33,057 nucleotides of DNA from Flavobacteriales bacterium (GTDB lineage: Bacteria > Bacteroidota > Bacteroidia > Flavobacteriales_D > Sanyastnellaceae): contig JAIXWP010000133.1 of NCBI GenBank assembly GCA_027491215.1, positions 1 through 33,057 on the forward strand, read 5' to 3'. Positions 1-7,132 of this stretch are shown piece by piece. The stretch's first letter is position 1. The number at the start of each line of letters is the position of its first letter. The translations under genes were made by a program, and so were the position numbers. The notes beneath the pieces are model-generated. The model did not search any database and was not told the DNA's origin. It worked only from the letters and a program-made list of their open reading frames with translations.

Positions 1-31
1 TAACCTGAACACAAAACTCGTAATCAAATTT

Positions 32-2278
32 TTGATTAAAATTCGAGTCAAAATGATTATTTTGCAAAAATTGAAATTTGATTATGATTTTGAAGCCTTC
101 TTTCCTCACGATGATCCTGAGACAGAGTTCTATCAAAACTTTCGAAAGAAATTCGAAACAGACAATGACTTCTTTATAGTTGTTCTTGAGAATAACGAAG
201 GAGTTTTTGAAAAGGAGTTTTTGGGGAAAGTAGACAGCCTAACTAATCAGCTTCGGAGAATAGAAAATATCGATGAGGCAAACGGCCCTACCCAGCTGAC
301 CGAATTCGTGCGCGATCCCTTACTGGGCTCTCTATTCACTAGACCAACTTTACGTTGGCAGGAACCAGAAAATTACGTCATCGACTCAACCAATATTTTT
401 AACTCAAAACATCTAGTTGATGTATTTTTTAGTCATGATGGCAAAAGTGTAGCCATCAATATGAAGCACAAGCAAAAGCTTGGCAAAAAGAAATGTGATT
501 TGATGTCATTGCAAATAGAGGAAGAGGTTGCGAAGTATGGTTTTGATAAAACACACGTTATTGGAAGGGCACTAGGGCAGCGTATTTATGTGGAGATGAT
601 GATTAATGAGTTAGCGCTCTTCATTGGTATCAGTCTTTTGCTCACTGTGGTTTTTCTATTTATTGCATTTCGATCTGGATGGGGAATCATCATCCCAACA
701 TTGGTGGTGGTGCTTGCAATTCTTTGGACACTGGGTTTTATGAAGCTTATTGGTAAGGACATTGATTTGATGATTACTGTTCTTCCAACGATCATATTTG
801 TAGTGGGGATGAGTGATAGCGTCCACGTTCTCACCAAGTATTTGCAAGAATTACGTAATGGAAGAAGTAAAAATGATGCGATCAGATATGCTTTCAAGAG
901 CATTCGCTTAGCAACGTTTTTAACTGCACTTACTACGAGTATAGGCTTCTTAACTCTTGTATTATCCAATATTCAACCGATATCTGATTTTGGGGTTTAC
1001 ACTTCAATGGGAGTCATGCTTGCTTATGGTCTTACGTTTACCATGTTGCCTGCGATTCTCTTTTTAGCGAAGCCAAAACGAATGTTTGAATTCAGCTCAA
1101 GCGATGATTTTTGGACGGCCAAATTGCACCGTGTTTTTCGATGGGTTTTGCGCAATCGCAAGCAAGTATTTTCAGGGGGAATAATTGCCATAGGTATCGG
1201 AATTGGTGGTATTTATTTACTGAAGGTGGATAATGTAATGCTCGAGGATTTGCGAGATGATCATATCCTGAAGCAGGAGTTCAAGTACATGGAAGATCAT
1301 TACAGTGGCGTTCGCCCATTTGAAATGGCTGTCATTCCCAAGCCGGGTATTGATCCTTTCGATCCAGCTTTCCTAAAAGCACTGGATAGCATTGATACTT
1401 TCTTGCAAAATGAATATAAGGTTGGAAGTTTATCTTCTCTTGCACAACTCACCAAGATGCTGAACAAAGGGCTAAACGGTGGGCAGAAAGAGTACTTTGC
1501 TATTCCTGATGAATACGGAATGCGACAAGTGAAAAGTGCATTCAAAAGAAAGGATACGAAGGAGTTTGTAAAACTTTTCTATAATGCTGAAGAGCGGGTA
1601 TTGCGAGTAAGCGGAAAAGTTGGAGATACCGGGCGTCTTCATTATGAGGCATTGAATGAAAGGCTCGCTGACTATGCCGCTGCACGAAAACTGAATCAAT
1701 ACTTCGATTATAAAATCACAGGAACTGCTCACCTAATCGACTTAAACAACAAATCTTTGGTGGACAACATGGTGCTTGATTTATTGCTATCAATAATGGC
1801 CATTGGTATCATTATGAGCATTATTTATAAATCATGGAAGATGTTTTTCTTAACCATTATTCCGAACATTATCCCATTGGTATTGGTAGCGGGAATTATG
1901 GGATTTACGGGGGTTCCAATTAAGATTAGTACCTCGATTATTTTCAATATTGCATTTGGTATTGCCGTGGATGATACCATTCATTTTCTAGCTCGAGTGA
2001 GAACTTTCTTGGGCGAAGGACTGACATTACGTTATGCTGTGAAGAGAACATTCTTAACAACAGGAAAGGCAATGGTCATCACAACACTCATCCTTTGCGG
2101 AGGTTTTATGACGCTCATTGCCTCTAATTTCCTTGGAACATTCTATATCGGAATCCTAATCACGCTTACTTTGATTATTGGATTGGTTACCGAACTATTA
2201 TTTGCACCATTGGTGGTGCTATTTTTCTTTAAACCAAAAGAAGAATCAAACAAGCTTATTTCACAAAGCGAGTTGTAG
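32..2278 (+). CDS. RND/MMPL-superfamily exporter, N-terminus incomplete or truncated
   Basis: Membrane exporter of the RND superfamily (MMPL/Patched-like branch), probably moving lipids or other hydrophobic molecules across the inner membrane with the proton gradient. The early motif LKFDYDFEAFFP is followed by a large extracytoplasmic loop. Five helices follow at about residues 193-346, including GMSDSVH at 259-265, then a seventh-type helix near 386, a second loop and five C-terminal helices including GIAVDDTIHF. That is 11 helices where the family has 12: the first one, which normally precedes LKFDYDF, is not seen. The frame is open to the window edge, so the gene may begin upstream. Possible starts inside the window are TTG at 32 and ATG at 53, both giving a protein without helix 1. 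The end overlaps the convergent neighbour by 23 bp. The family call is secure; the substrate is unknown. Confidence 0.85.
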   Translation: MIKIRVKMIILQKLKFDYDFEAFFPHDDPETEFYQNFRKKFETDNDFFIVVLENNEGVFEKEFLGKVDSLTNQLRRIENIDEANGPTQLTEFVRDPLLGSLFTRPTLRWQEPENYVIDSTNIFNSKHLVDVFFSHDGKSVAINMKHKQKLGKKKCDLMSLQIEEEVAKYGFDKTHVIGRALGQRIYVEMMINELALFIGISLLLTVVFLFIAFRSGWGIIIPTLVVVLAILWTLGFMKLIGKDIDLMITVLPTIIFVVGMSDSVHVLTKYLQELRNGRSKNDAIRYAFKSIRLATFLTALTTSIGFLTLVLSNIQPISDFGVYTSMGVMLAYGLTFTMLPAILFLAKPKRMFEFSSSDDFWTAKLHRVFRWVLRNRKQVFSGGIIAIGIGIGGIYLLKVDNVMLEDLRDDHILKQEFKYMEDHYSGVRPFEMAVIPKPGIDPFDPAFLKALDSIDTFLQNEYKVGSLSSLAQLTKMLNKGLNGGQKEYFAIPDEYGMRQVKSAFKRKDTKEFVKLFYNAEERVLRVSGKVGDTGRLHYEALNERLADYAAARKLNQYFDYKITGTAHLIDLNNKSLVDNMVLDLLLSIMAIGIIMSIIYKSWKMFFLTIIPNIIPLVLVAGIMGFTGVPIKISTSIIFNIAFGIAVDDTIHFLARVRTFLGEGLTLRYAVKRTFLTTGKAMVITTLILCGGFMTLIASNFLGTFYIGILITLTLIIGLVTELLFAPLVVLFFFKPKEESNKLISQSEL

Positions 2279-3095
2279 TTGATCCGTTTTCCACAGATGT
2301 AATGACAGCTGAATAATTTCCGCTTTCCAAACCACTAATATCGATTGTTAGTTTAGAAAGTGAAAGACCGTCCTTTGAGATAACAATTCTTCCAGTCATA
2401 TCAAACACTTCAATAAAGGCGATTTTGTTGGATTGGAAAAGCTCGATGGTTATAAAATCATTAGCAGGGTTAGGGAATACAGATGCTTTGAGTGATTCTA
2501 TTTCGTCAACGCTATTAATACACTCACCTTGTGTGAATGACGTCACACCTCCAGCATTTACCGCTTCGCAATCATTACTGTAAGTAACACCATCACATCC
2601 GCATACAGGAATGTAGACTGCAGGGCAAATTGCGTTTGGGTTAATCAGTGATGGATCGATACAAGCGGCACCACACGCTTGCTCACAAGCGGATTGATCA
2701 TTAAAGAAGTATGAGCTGTAATCAGTTCCATCAGAGGCGGTAGTTCCACAACCTGAAAGTGTTTGACAACCTACACCCTCGAGATTTGCAATTCCCAAGA
2801 CCATATCGCAATCTCCGAAATCAGCGCCTGATGGGATTTCAGGACAAACTACTGCGCAAGAGGCATTACATGTTTCCATTGAATCGAAAAAATATCCGCT
2901 GTAATCATTACCATCTGATCCGATGGAGCTGCACCCTGAGACGTAAGCGCATTCACCCGATTCGGTATATCCTATTCCCAATACCATTTGACATAGACCA
3001 AAGTCCACTCCTGTAGGAATGACAAGGCAATCGGAATTTTGAGCGTAAGTAATTTGACTAAATGCAAGTGCAGTAATGATGAGTAATTTTTTCAT
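2256..3095 (-). CDS. Secreted protein with two six-Cys (Kunitz-like) modules, a Kazal domain and a T9SS sorting domain
   Basis: Predicted secreted protease-inhibitor-like protein of 279 residues. A signal peptide covers about residues 1-18. Two tandem modules follow, with cysteines at 23, 35, 49, 55, 76, 80 and at 84, 96, 110, 116, 137, 141. Their spacing is identical (12, 14, 6, 21, 4), so this is an internal duplication. The cysteine order and the ending FF-x5-C-x3-C recall Kunitz/BPTI domains, but the spacing differs from BPTI, so that call is tentative. Residues 145-192 form a Kazal-type domain with the hallmark PVCGCDGVTYSN. The C-terminus, from VFPNPANDF near 206, is a type A T9SS sorting domain, so the protein should be exported and attached at or released from the cell surface. 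It is divergent from a protease-like T9SS cargo gene. The Kazal and sorting domains are clear; real inhibitory activity is inferred. Confidence 0.85.
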   Translation of the reverse strand: MKKLLIITALAFSQITYAQNSDCLVIPTGVDFGLCQMVLGIGYTESGECAYVSGCSSIGSDGNDYSGYFFDSMETCNASCAVVCPEIPSGADFGDCDMVLGIANLEGVGCQTLSGCGTTASDGTDYSSYFFNDQSACEQACGAACIDPSLINPNAICPAVYIPVCGCDGVTYSNDCEAVNAGGVTSFTQGECINSVDEIESLKASVFPNPANDFITIELFQSNKIAFIEVFDMTGRIVISKDGLSLSKLTIDISGLESGNYSAVITSVENGSTTTRFVK

Positions 3096-3133
3096 GTAGT
3101 GTCGAATTTGTACTCATTAAGATGATAGGAATC

Positions 3134-3215
3134 CAAAATAAGTTGCATAATGAGGTGAAAAGTTGCACTAAAATGATTGGGGAGTGCAACTTTTTATAAG
3201 AATTTCATATCTTTA
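3134..3215. promoter_or_regulatory. Divergent promoter region with three AAGTTGCA elements
   Basis: The intergenic region between the two divergent T9SS cargo genes contains AAGTTGCA at 3140-3147 and again at 3160-3167, a direct repeat with a 20-bp period (about two helical turns). An inverted copy lies at 3185-3192. The second and third copies sit in a perfect 12-bp inverted repeat, AAAAGTTGCACT at 3158-3169 and its complement at 3183-3194, with a 13-nt spacer. Near-consensus -7 elements lie on both sides: TATCTTTA at 3208-3215 for the rightward gene and TTATTTTG (minus strand, 3134-3141) for the leftward gene, the latter overlapping the first copy. This looks like a shared operator. The GTT core and two-turn spacing recall LytTR-type sites, but the match is imperfect and the regulator is unknown. 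Confidence 0.5.
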
Positions 3216-3250
3216 CCTTAACCTAGAACACTAGGAATAAACCTTCGAAA

Positions 3251-4816
3251 TTGCGATACCTCTCTTTTATATCGTGTTTTCTACTTTCACTAACTGTATT
3301 TGCACAGATAGGCAAGGAAGGTACGCCCCTCACATGGAGCCTGCCTGCAAATGGCTTGACCAATAATATTTGGAAGACGCTCCCTGAAATGGATGTCGAG
3401 GCAATTCTTGCTTCTGAAATTTCTGAAGGTGTTGTAAAAGGAAGACCTTATCAATTCGCAGTTGCTACAGATGTTGATTTCAACTTGACCAATTCAGGGC
3501 GTTGGACTAATCTTACCAACGGAGATCGCCTTTGGGTATTGGGACTTACTTCAACTTCGGCTCTTTCATTGAATGTAACGTTCAATCAATTGAATCTACC
3601 CGCAGGTTCTCGTTTATACGTTTATAACGCGGAAGAAACTGATTACATAGGACCTCTTAGTTCTAAAGACAATGTCAGTGATGCTCATTTAACACTTCTG
3701 CCACTCTTAGGAAACGAAATTATTATCGAGTACTTCGAACCCTTTGCTCAAAGAGGAAATGGTGCTGTTTCTTTGAGCTCTGTTGCACAAGGCTTTCGTT
3801 CTTTAGAGGTTCCAGAAACGGCAGATTACGCTTGTTATGAAGCATTCGATATCGATGCTTCTGGTGCTAGAGGTGAGGAGTTATCTTCTTCAACTCTATT
3901 GATGCTAGTTGATAACGGTCAGCGTATCTGCTCGGGTACATTTCTAAACAATACAAAATCTGACGGACGTCCTCTGTTTGTAACGACAGAAAAATCATTA
4001 ATAGGTGATCCTAGCTCGTGGGTTTTTGTAGTAGGTCTGAACAATGCAGCTTGTTCACTTGACGAAGCAGGCGGAGGTCTCACTTGTTGGAATAATGCAA
4101 TCAATGGTGCTCAAACACTCAAGATTAATGAAACTTCAGGATTGGCTTTATTAGAATTGAATCAGTCACCCAAAACAGACTGGCGAGTATTCTATGCAGG
4201 TTGGAGCATGGCTGAACCAGGCTTTGATCGATATAGTGTTTTTCAACATGCTCTTGGAAGAAATCAATCTTACTCTGAATGCAGCCAAGACTTAACAAAT
4301 GTCCAGGTTGGTAATCTCGAATTAGCAAAGGTGTCTCGATGGGATGTAGGAAATACTTTTAGTGGAAGTTTAGGGTCTCCTATTTTCAACTCGCTGGGTC
4401 AATATTGTGGAAGTTTTGCTGGAGGAAACTTGGAATGTGAAGGTATTGGAAATGATTATTTCGCGCTTTTAAACTCCGCTTGGAATGATTTCTCAGGTTA
4501 TCTTAATCCTGTAGGAGAAAGCGGAGCTAACACTCAAGGCTTTTACCCAATCTTTGTAGAGGAAGATTCAAGAGAAAGCAGCTCAGGTAGTGTTTTCGTT
4601 TTTCCTAATCCTGCTTCTGACTTTATTTATATCCAAAACGAATCAGAGGAAGCAATTGAAAGCGTTGAATTCATTGATGCGCAGGGTAGAAAAGTATCTC
4701 TTTATACACCTGATTTACCTTACATCAATGTAAGTGATCTTCCTTCGGGGCTTTATTATGTGACCATTAAAAAGACAACTACATCTGTTGTCTCTAAAGT
4801 GATGATTCGTCACTAA
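3251..4816 (+). CDS. Secreted lysyl-endopeptidase-like pseudoprotease with T9SS sorting domain
   Basis: Protein of 521 residues that starts at a TTG codon followed directly by a clear signal peptide (about residues 1-18). Residues 190-420 match the lysyl endopeptidase (Lys-C, family S1) pattern: CSGTFLNNTKSDGRPLFVT, then LLELNQSP, FYAGW, GSPIFN and a final domain ending SGYLNPV. The catalytic positions appear to be lost. The TANHC histidine motif reads TTEKS (His to Lys248), the Asp of the SDFTLLEL region is Gly297, and the serine of GSSGSP is Leu374 in GSLGSP. The Cys after the active histidine is also gone (Ser249). The reading frame is intact, so this looks like a kept pseudoenzyme rather than a decayed gene. 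The C-terminus from VFPNPASDF (about 449) is a T9SS type A domain. A binding, decoy or adhesive role is inferred only. Confidence 0.85.
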   Translation: MRYLSFISCFLLSLTVFAQIGKEGTPLTWSLPANGLTNNIWKTLPEMDVEAILASEISEGVVKGRPYQFAVATDVDFNLTNSGRWTNLTNGDRLWVLGLTSTSALSLNVTFNQLNLPAGSRLYVYNAEETDYIGPLSSKDNVSDAHLTLLPLLGNEIIIEYFEPFAQRGNGAVSLSSVAQGFRSLEVPETADYACYEAFDIDASGARGEELSSSTLLMLVDNGQRICSGTFLNNTKSDGRPLFVTTEKSLIGDPSSWVFVVGLNNAACSLDEAGGGLTCWNNAINGAQTLKINETSGLALLELNQSPKTDWRVFYAGWSMAEPGFDRYSVFQHALGRNQSYSECSQDLTNVQVGNLELAKVSRWDVGNTFSGSLGSPIFNSLGQYCGSFAGGNLECEGIGNDYFALLNSAWNDFSGYLNPVGESGANTQGFYPIFVEEDSRESSSGSVFVFPNPASDFIYIQNESEEAIESVEFIDAQGRKVSLYTPDLPYINVSDLPSGLYYVTIKKTTTSVVSKVMIRH

Positions 4817-5616
4817 TTCAATTTATTTTTTTCATCGCAAACAATCATCGTTGCTGCCACTGTGGTGGTCACCGTAGCCAATGTCACGCCCAATATCGGT
4901 ACCTTAACTAGCAATGAGTAGATTAGTCCATTTCCGACAGCGAGCCCTTTATTTGCGCGCATAAAGCTTATACTGCCTTTGAAGGTATAGCGACGATTTT
5001 CAAGAGGATAGTCTAGATTCGAAAAGCCACTGAAATAGGCCCCCACCAGAAATGACGCGATCATTGAAGCGGGGGTGATGATAAAGTCGAGCGGTGCAAA
5101 TAGAAGTGCAATAACGACATTGGCAAACATTATAGCCATGGTAATGCTAAGTTCTAAAAACAAATTTCTAATGCTCAAGGCGCTTCCTCTGATGATATCT
5201 TTCATCATTTGCCCAAAATCAAAGGGAAGTGATTTTCCTGTAAGAATCTCCTCGGTTCGTGAACTCAATATTGACATTACAGGCGACATGATGATAAGCG
5301 TTACGTACTTCGAAATTTTCCAAAAAACATAAAGCCCGCAAATCCAAGCAATAAACTGAATCACATTAGAAGCGAGATGATGAAAAAAGGATTGCCATGA
5401 ATCAAAAGCATCACCCATTGGCGCTCCAATCAAGAAGTGCACGTATGCCATCAGTTTATCCACTAAATGATCTATTAGCTTAGTTGCACTTAGATAAATA
5501 GCAATGGCAGCTAAGAAAGGATAGAGAAAAAAATGACTGAGTTTGTTCTTGAAAATGAAACTCCAAGCCTTGGGCCACATGCCTAAGGCATACTTAAACT
5601 GCTGATAGTTGGTCAT
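4813..5616 (-). CDS. EI24-domain (CysZ-like) inner-membrane protein
   Basis: Integral membrane protein of 267 residues resembling the EI24/CysZ family, some members of which are sulfate transporters. The family-typical N-terminus is YQQFKYALGMWPKAWSFIFK, followed by a helix near 30-45 and further hydrophobic segments near 90-110, 150-200 and 230-260, with a polar loop carrying LSSRTEEILTGK in between. I chose the ATG at 5616. An upstream in-frame TTG at 5631 lies in the T-tract of the preceding terminator and would add only MHLSH. The gene ends tail-to-tail with the pseudoprotease gene, sharing the bases CTAA. There are no sulfur-assimilation genes nearby, so the substrate cannot be inferred. 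Confidence 0.75.
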   Translation of the reverse strand: MTNYQQFKYALGMWPKAWSFIFKNKLSHFFLYPFLAAIAIYLSATKLIDHLVDKLMAYVHFLIGAPMGDAFDSWQSFFHHLASNVIQFIAWICGLYVFWKISKYVTLIIMSPVMSILSSRTEEILTGKSLPFDFGQMMKDIIRGSALSIRNLFLELSITMAIMFANVVIALLFAPLDFIITPASMIASFLVGAYFSGFSNLDYPLENRRYTFKGSISFMRANKGLAVGNGLIYSLLVKVPILGVTLATVTTTVAATMIVCDEKNKLN

Positions 5617-5632
5617 GTGCGAAAGGTGCAAA

Positions 5633-5663
5633 AAAAAACGCTTACTAAATGTAAACGTTTTTT
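5633..5663 (-). terminator. Rho-independent terminator after the acidic-protein gene
   Basis: Inverted repeat with arms 5633-5645 and 5651-5663, 12 of 13 positions pairing around a 5-nt loop, followed on the minus strand by a run of T. It starts 10 nt beyond the stop codon of the acidic protein and should end the transcript of that gene and the deoxyhypusine-synthase-like gene. The T-tract runs almost to the next gene, which therefore must use a promoter inside this stretch or rely on read-through. Confidence 0.75.
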
Positions 5664-5672
5664 AATTCGGTA

Positions 5673-6029
5673 TTAGTCTTCATCACCGCCGTCATCATCG
5701 TCGTTGGCGTCGTTGTCTGAAGTATCATCATCATCATCATCGTCAGAGTTGTCTGACGAATCATCTCCTTTGAAGTTATCAAAGTCAGAGATTGGTAGGC
5801 CTTCATTGTCTCCACCTTCTTCATCATCCACTTCCATGTTCTTGTCAATTTTGAAGAGATAGATGGTGTCCTCAGTTTTAATTTCGAGGGCTTTAATGAA
5901 TTGTCCCTTTGGAGTTACGAAAGAGATCAAGTTCTCATTCTCGAAACCATTAGGATAATGCTCATTAATCAAGTCAATGTGTTCTTGACCGATTGTTTTG
6001 TAATCTTTTATAATGCGCTTCAATGCCAT
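5673..6029 (-). CDS. Small acidic protein with poly-aspartate tail, function unknown
   Basis: Protein of 118 residues in two parts. An ordered N-terminal half (about residues 1-70) begins MALKRIIKDYKTIGQEHIDL and contains EIKTEDTIYLFKID. The C-terminal tail, from about residue 67, is almost entirely Asp, Asn, Ser, Gly and Glu, including seven Asp in a row. Similar short acidic proteins recur in Bacteroidota and are sometimes labelled DNA primase in databases, a label nothing in this sequence supports. It starts 10 bp after the deoxyhypusine-synthase-like gene and is followed by a terminator, so the two form an operon. The tail is encoded by GAT-rich triplets that could vary in length by slippage. 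Divalent-cation or protein binding by the tail is possible but only inferred. Confidence 0.7.
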   Translation of the reverse strand: MALKRIIKDYKTIGQEHIDLINEHYPNGFENENLISFVTPKGQFIKALEIKTEDTIYLFKIDKNMEVDDEEGGDNEGLPISDFDNFKGDDSSDNSDDDDDDDTSDNDANDDDDGGDED

Positions 6030-6039
6030 GGGGCGATTA

Positions 6040-7017
6040 TTATTGATTTAGAATCCATGCAAATATGAGGGGAGCAACGATAGTTGCATCACTTTCTACA
6101 ATAAATTTTGGAGTATTTATGTCCAATTTACCCCAAGTGATTTTTTCGTTTGGTACAGCACCGCTGTAACTACCATAGCTAGTAGTGCTGTCAGAGATCT
6201 GGCAGAAGTAGCTCCAAAATGGAACGTCATGCATTTCCATATCTTGATAAAGCATCGGTACAACACAAATCGGGAAGTCACCTGCGATACCACCACCGAT
6301 TTGGAAGAATCCAACACCTTTTCCAGCGCTGTTATCAGTGTACCACTTAGCCAACCAAGTCATGTATTCAATACCGCTCTTCATAGTTGAAGGTTTGATA
6401 TCGCCTTTGATGCAATAGCTAGCGAAGATGTTACCCATTGTGCTGTCTTCCCACCCAGGAACAATGATTGGGAGGTTGCGCTCTGCAGCTGCAATCATCC
6501 AAGAATTTTTAGGGTCTATTTGATAGTACTGCTCCAAAACTCCACTCATGATCATTTTGTACATGTATTCATGAGGGAAATAGCGCTCACCGCTTGTATC
6601 AGCATCTTTCCACAATTTGTGAATATGCTTTTGTAACCTTCTGAATGCCTCTTCTTCAGGAATACAAGTGTCCGTTACACGATTCCATCCTTTTTCTAGA
6701 AGGTCCCACTCATCTTGAGGAGTAAGGTCGCGATAATTAGGCACTCTCTTGTAGTGGTCATGTGCAACTAGATTCATTAAATCTTCTTCCAAGTTAGCAC
6801 CTGTGCATGAAATAATGTCCACTTTACCTTGTCGAATCATTTCTGCTAATGAGATCCCCAACTCTGCTGTAGACATCGCTCCAGCGAGTGTGATCATCAT
6901 TTTACCACCTTCCATGAGGTGTGTTTCATATCCCTTTGCCGCATCTACCATCGCCGCTGCATTGAAGTGCAGGTAGTTGGTTGACATGAACTCACGGATT
7001 GAACCGTATTTACCCAT
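6040..7017 (-). CDS. Deoxyhypusine-synthase-like NAD-dependent enzyme
   Basis: Protein of 325 residues with clear deoxyhypusine synthase (DHS) family features: MMITLAGAMSTAELGISLAEMIR near 40-62, ISCTGANLEEDL at 69-80, PIIVPGWEDSTMGN around 183-196 and ITWGKLDI near 293-300. Lys297 in WGK lines up with the lysine that forms the aminobutyl-imine intermediate in human DHS (Lys329), so the NAD-dependent aminobutyl-transfer chemistry is probably kept. Bacteria lack eIF5A, the protein substrate of eukaryotic DHS, and bacterial relatives are known or suspected to act on polyamines, as in homospermidine synthesis. The arginine decarboxylase and MscS genes lie upstream on the same strand, and the acidic protein is 10 bp downstream. 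The family is secure; the substrate is open. Confidence 0.9.
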   Translation of the reverse strand: MGKYGSIREFMSTNYLHFNAAAMVDAAKGYETHLMEGGKMMITLAGAMSTAELGISLAEMIRQGKVDIISCTGANLEEDLMNLVAHDHYKRVPNYRDLTPQDEWDLLEKGWNRVTDTCIPEEEAFRRLQKHIHKLWKDADTSGERYFPHEYMYKMIMSGVLEQYYQIDPKNSWMIAAAERNLPIIVPGWEDSTMGNIFASYCIKGDIKPSTMKSGIEYMTWLAKWYTDNSAGKGVGFFQIGGGIAGDFPICVVPMLYQDMEMHDVPFWSYFCQISDSTTSYGSYSGAVPNEKITWGKLDINTPKFIVESDATIVAPLIFAWILNQ

Positions 7018-7063
7018 TATTCCTTTTGTTGTTTATTGTTTGAAAAAAACGTTCTATTTCTTT

Positions 7064-7091
7064 CGTGCGGCAAATATTAAAAAATCGCACG
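7064..7091 (-). promoter_or_regulatory. Inverted repeat around a candidate -7 element of the DHS-like gene
   Basis: CGTGCG at 7064-7069 and CGCACG at 7086-7091 form a GC-rich inverted repeat with a 16-nt AT-rich spacer, standing out in an otherwise AT-rich 115-bp gap. The spacer contains AATATTTG on the minus strand (7071-7078), seven of eight matches to the TAnnTTTG promoter element, about 50 bp before the start codon at 7017. It could be an operator, or less likely a weak hairpin ending the MscS transcript, as no T-run follows. Confidence 0.35.
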
Positions 7092-7132
7092 GGTTATTTC
7101 TTTTCTTTTTTTAAGTTTTTGAAAAAAAATTA

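Noticed and set aside
3919-4104. Pseudoprotease explained by a frameshift or sequencing error
   Set aside because: The changed residues are scattered substitutions inside well-matched segments on one uninterrupted frame, which an indel would not produce.
5645-5848. Thr/Met-rich minus-strand frame over the poly-Asp region
   Set aside because: It is an out-of-frame reading of the GAT repeats in the acidic-protein gene.
5673-6029. DNA primase label for the acidic protein
   Set aside because: No primase zinc-binding or Toprim motif is present; the label is a database habit for similar short acidic proteins.
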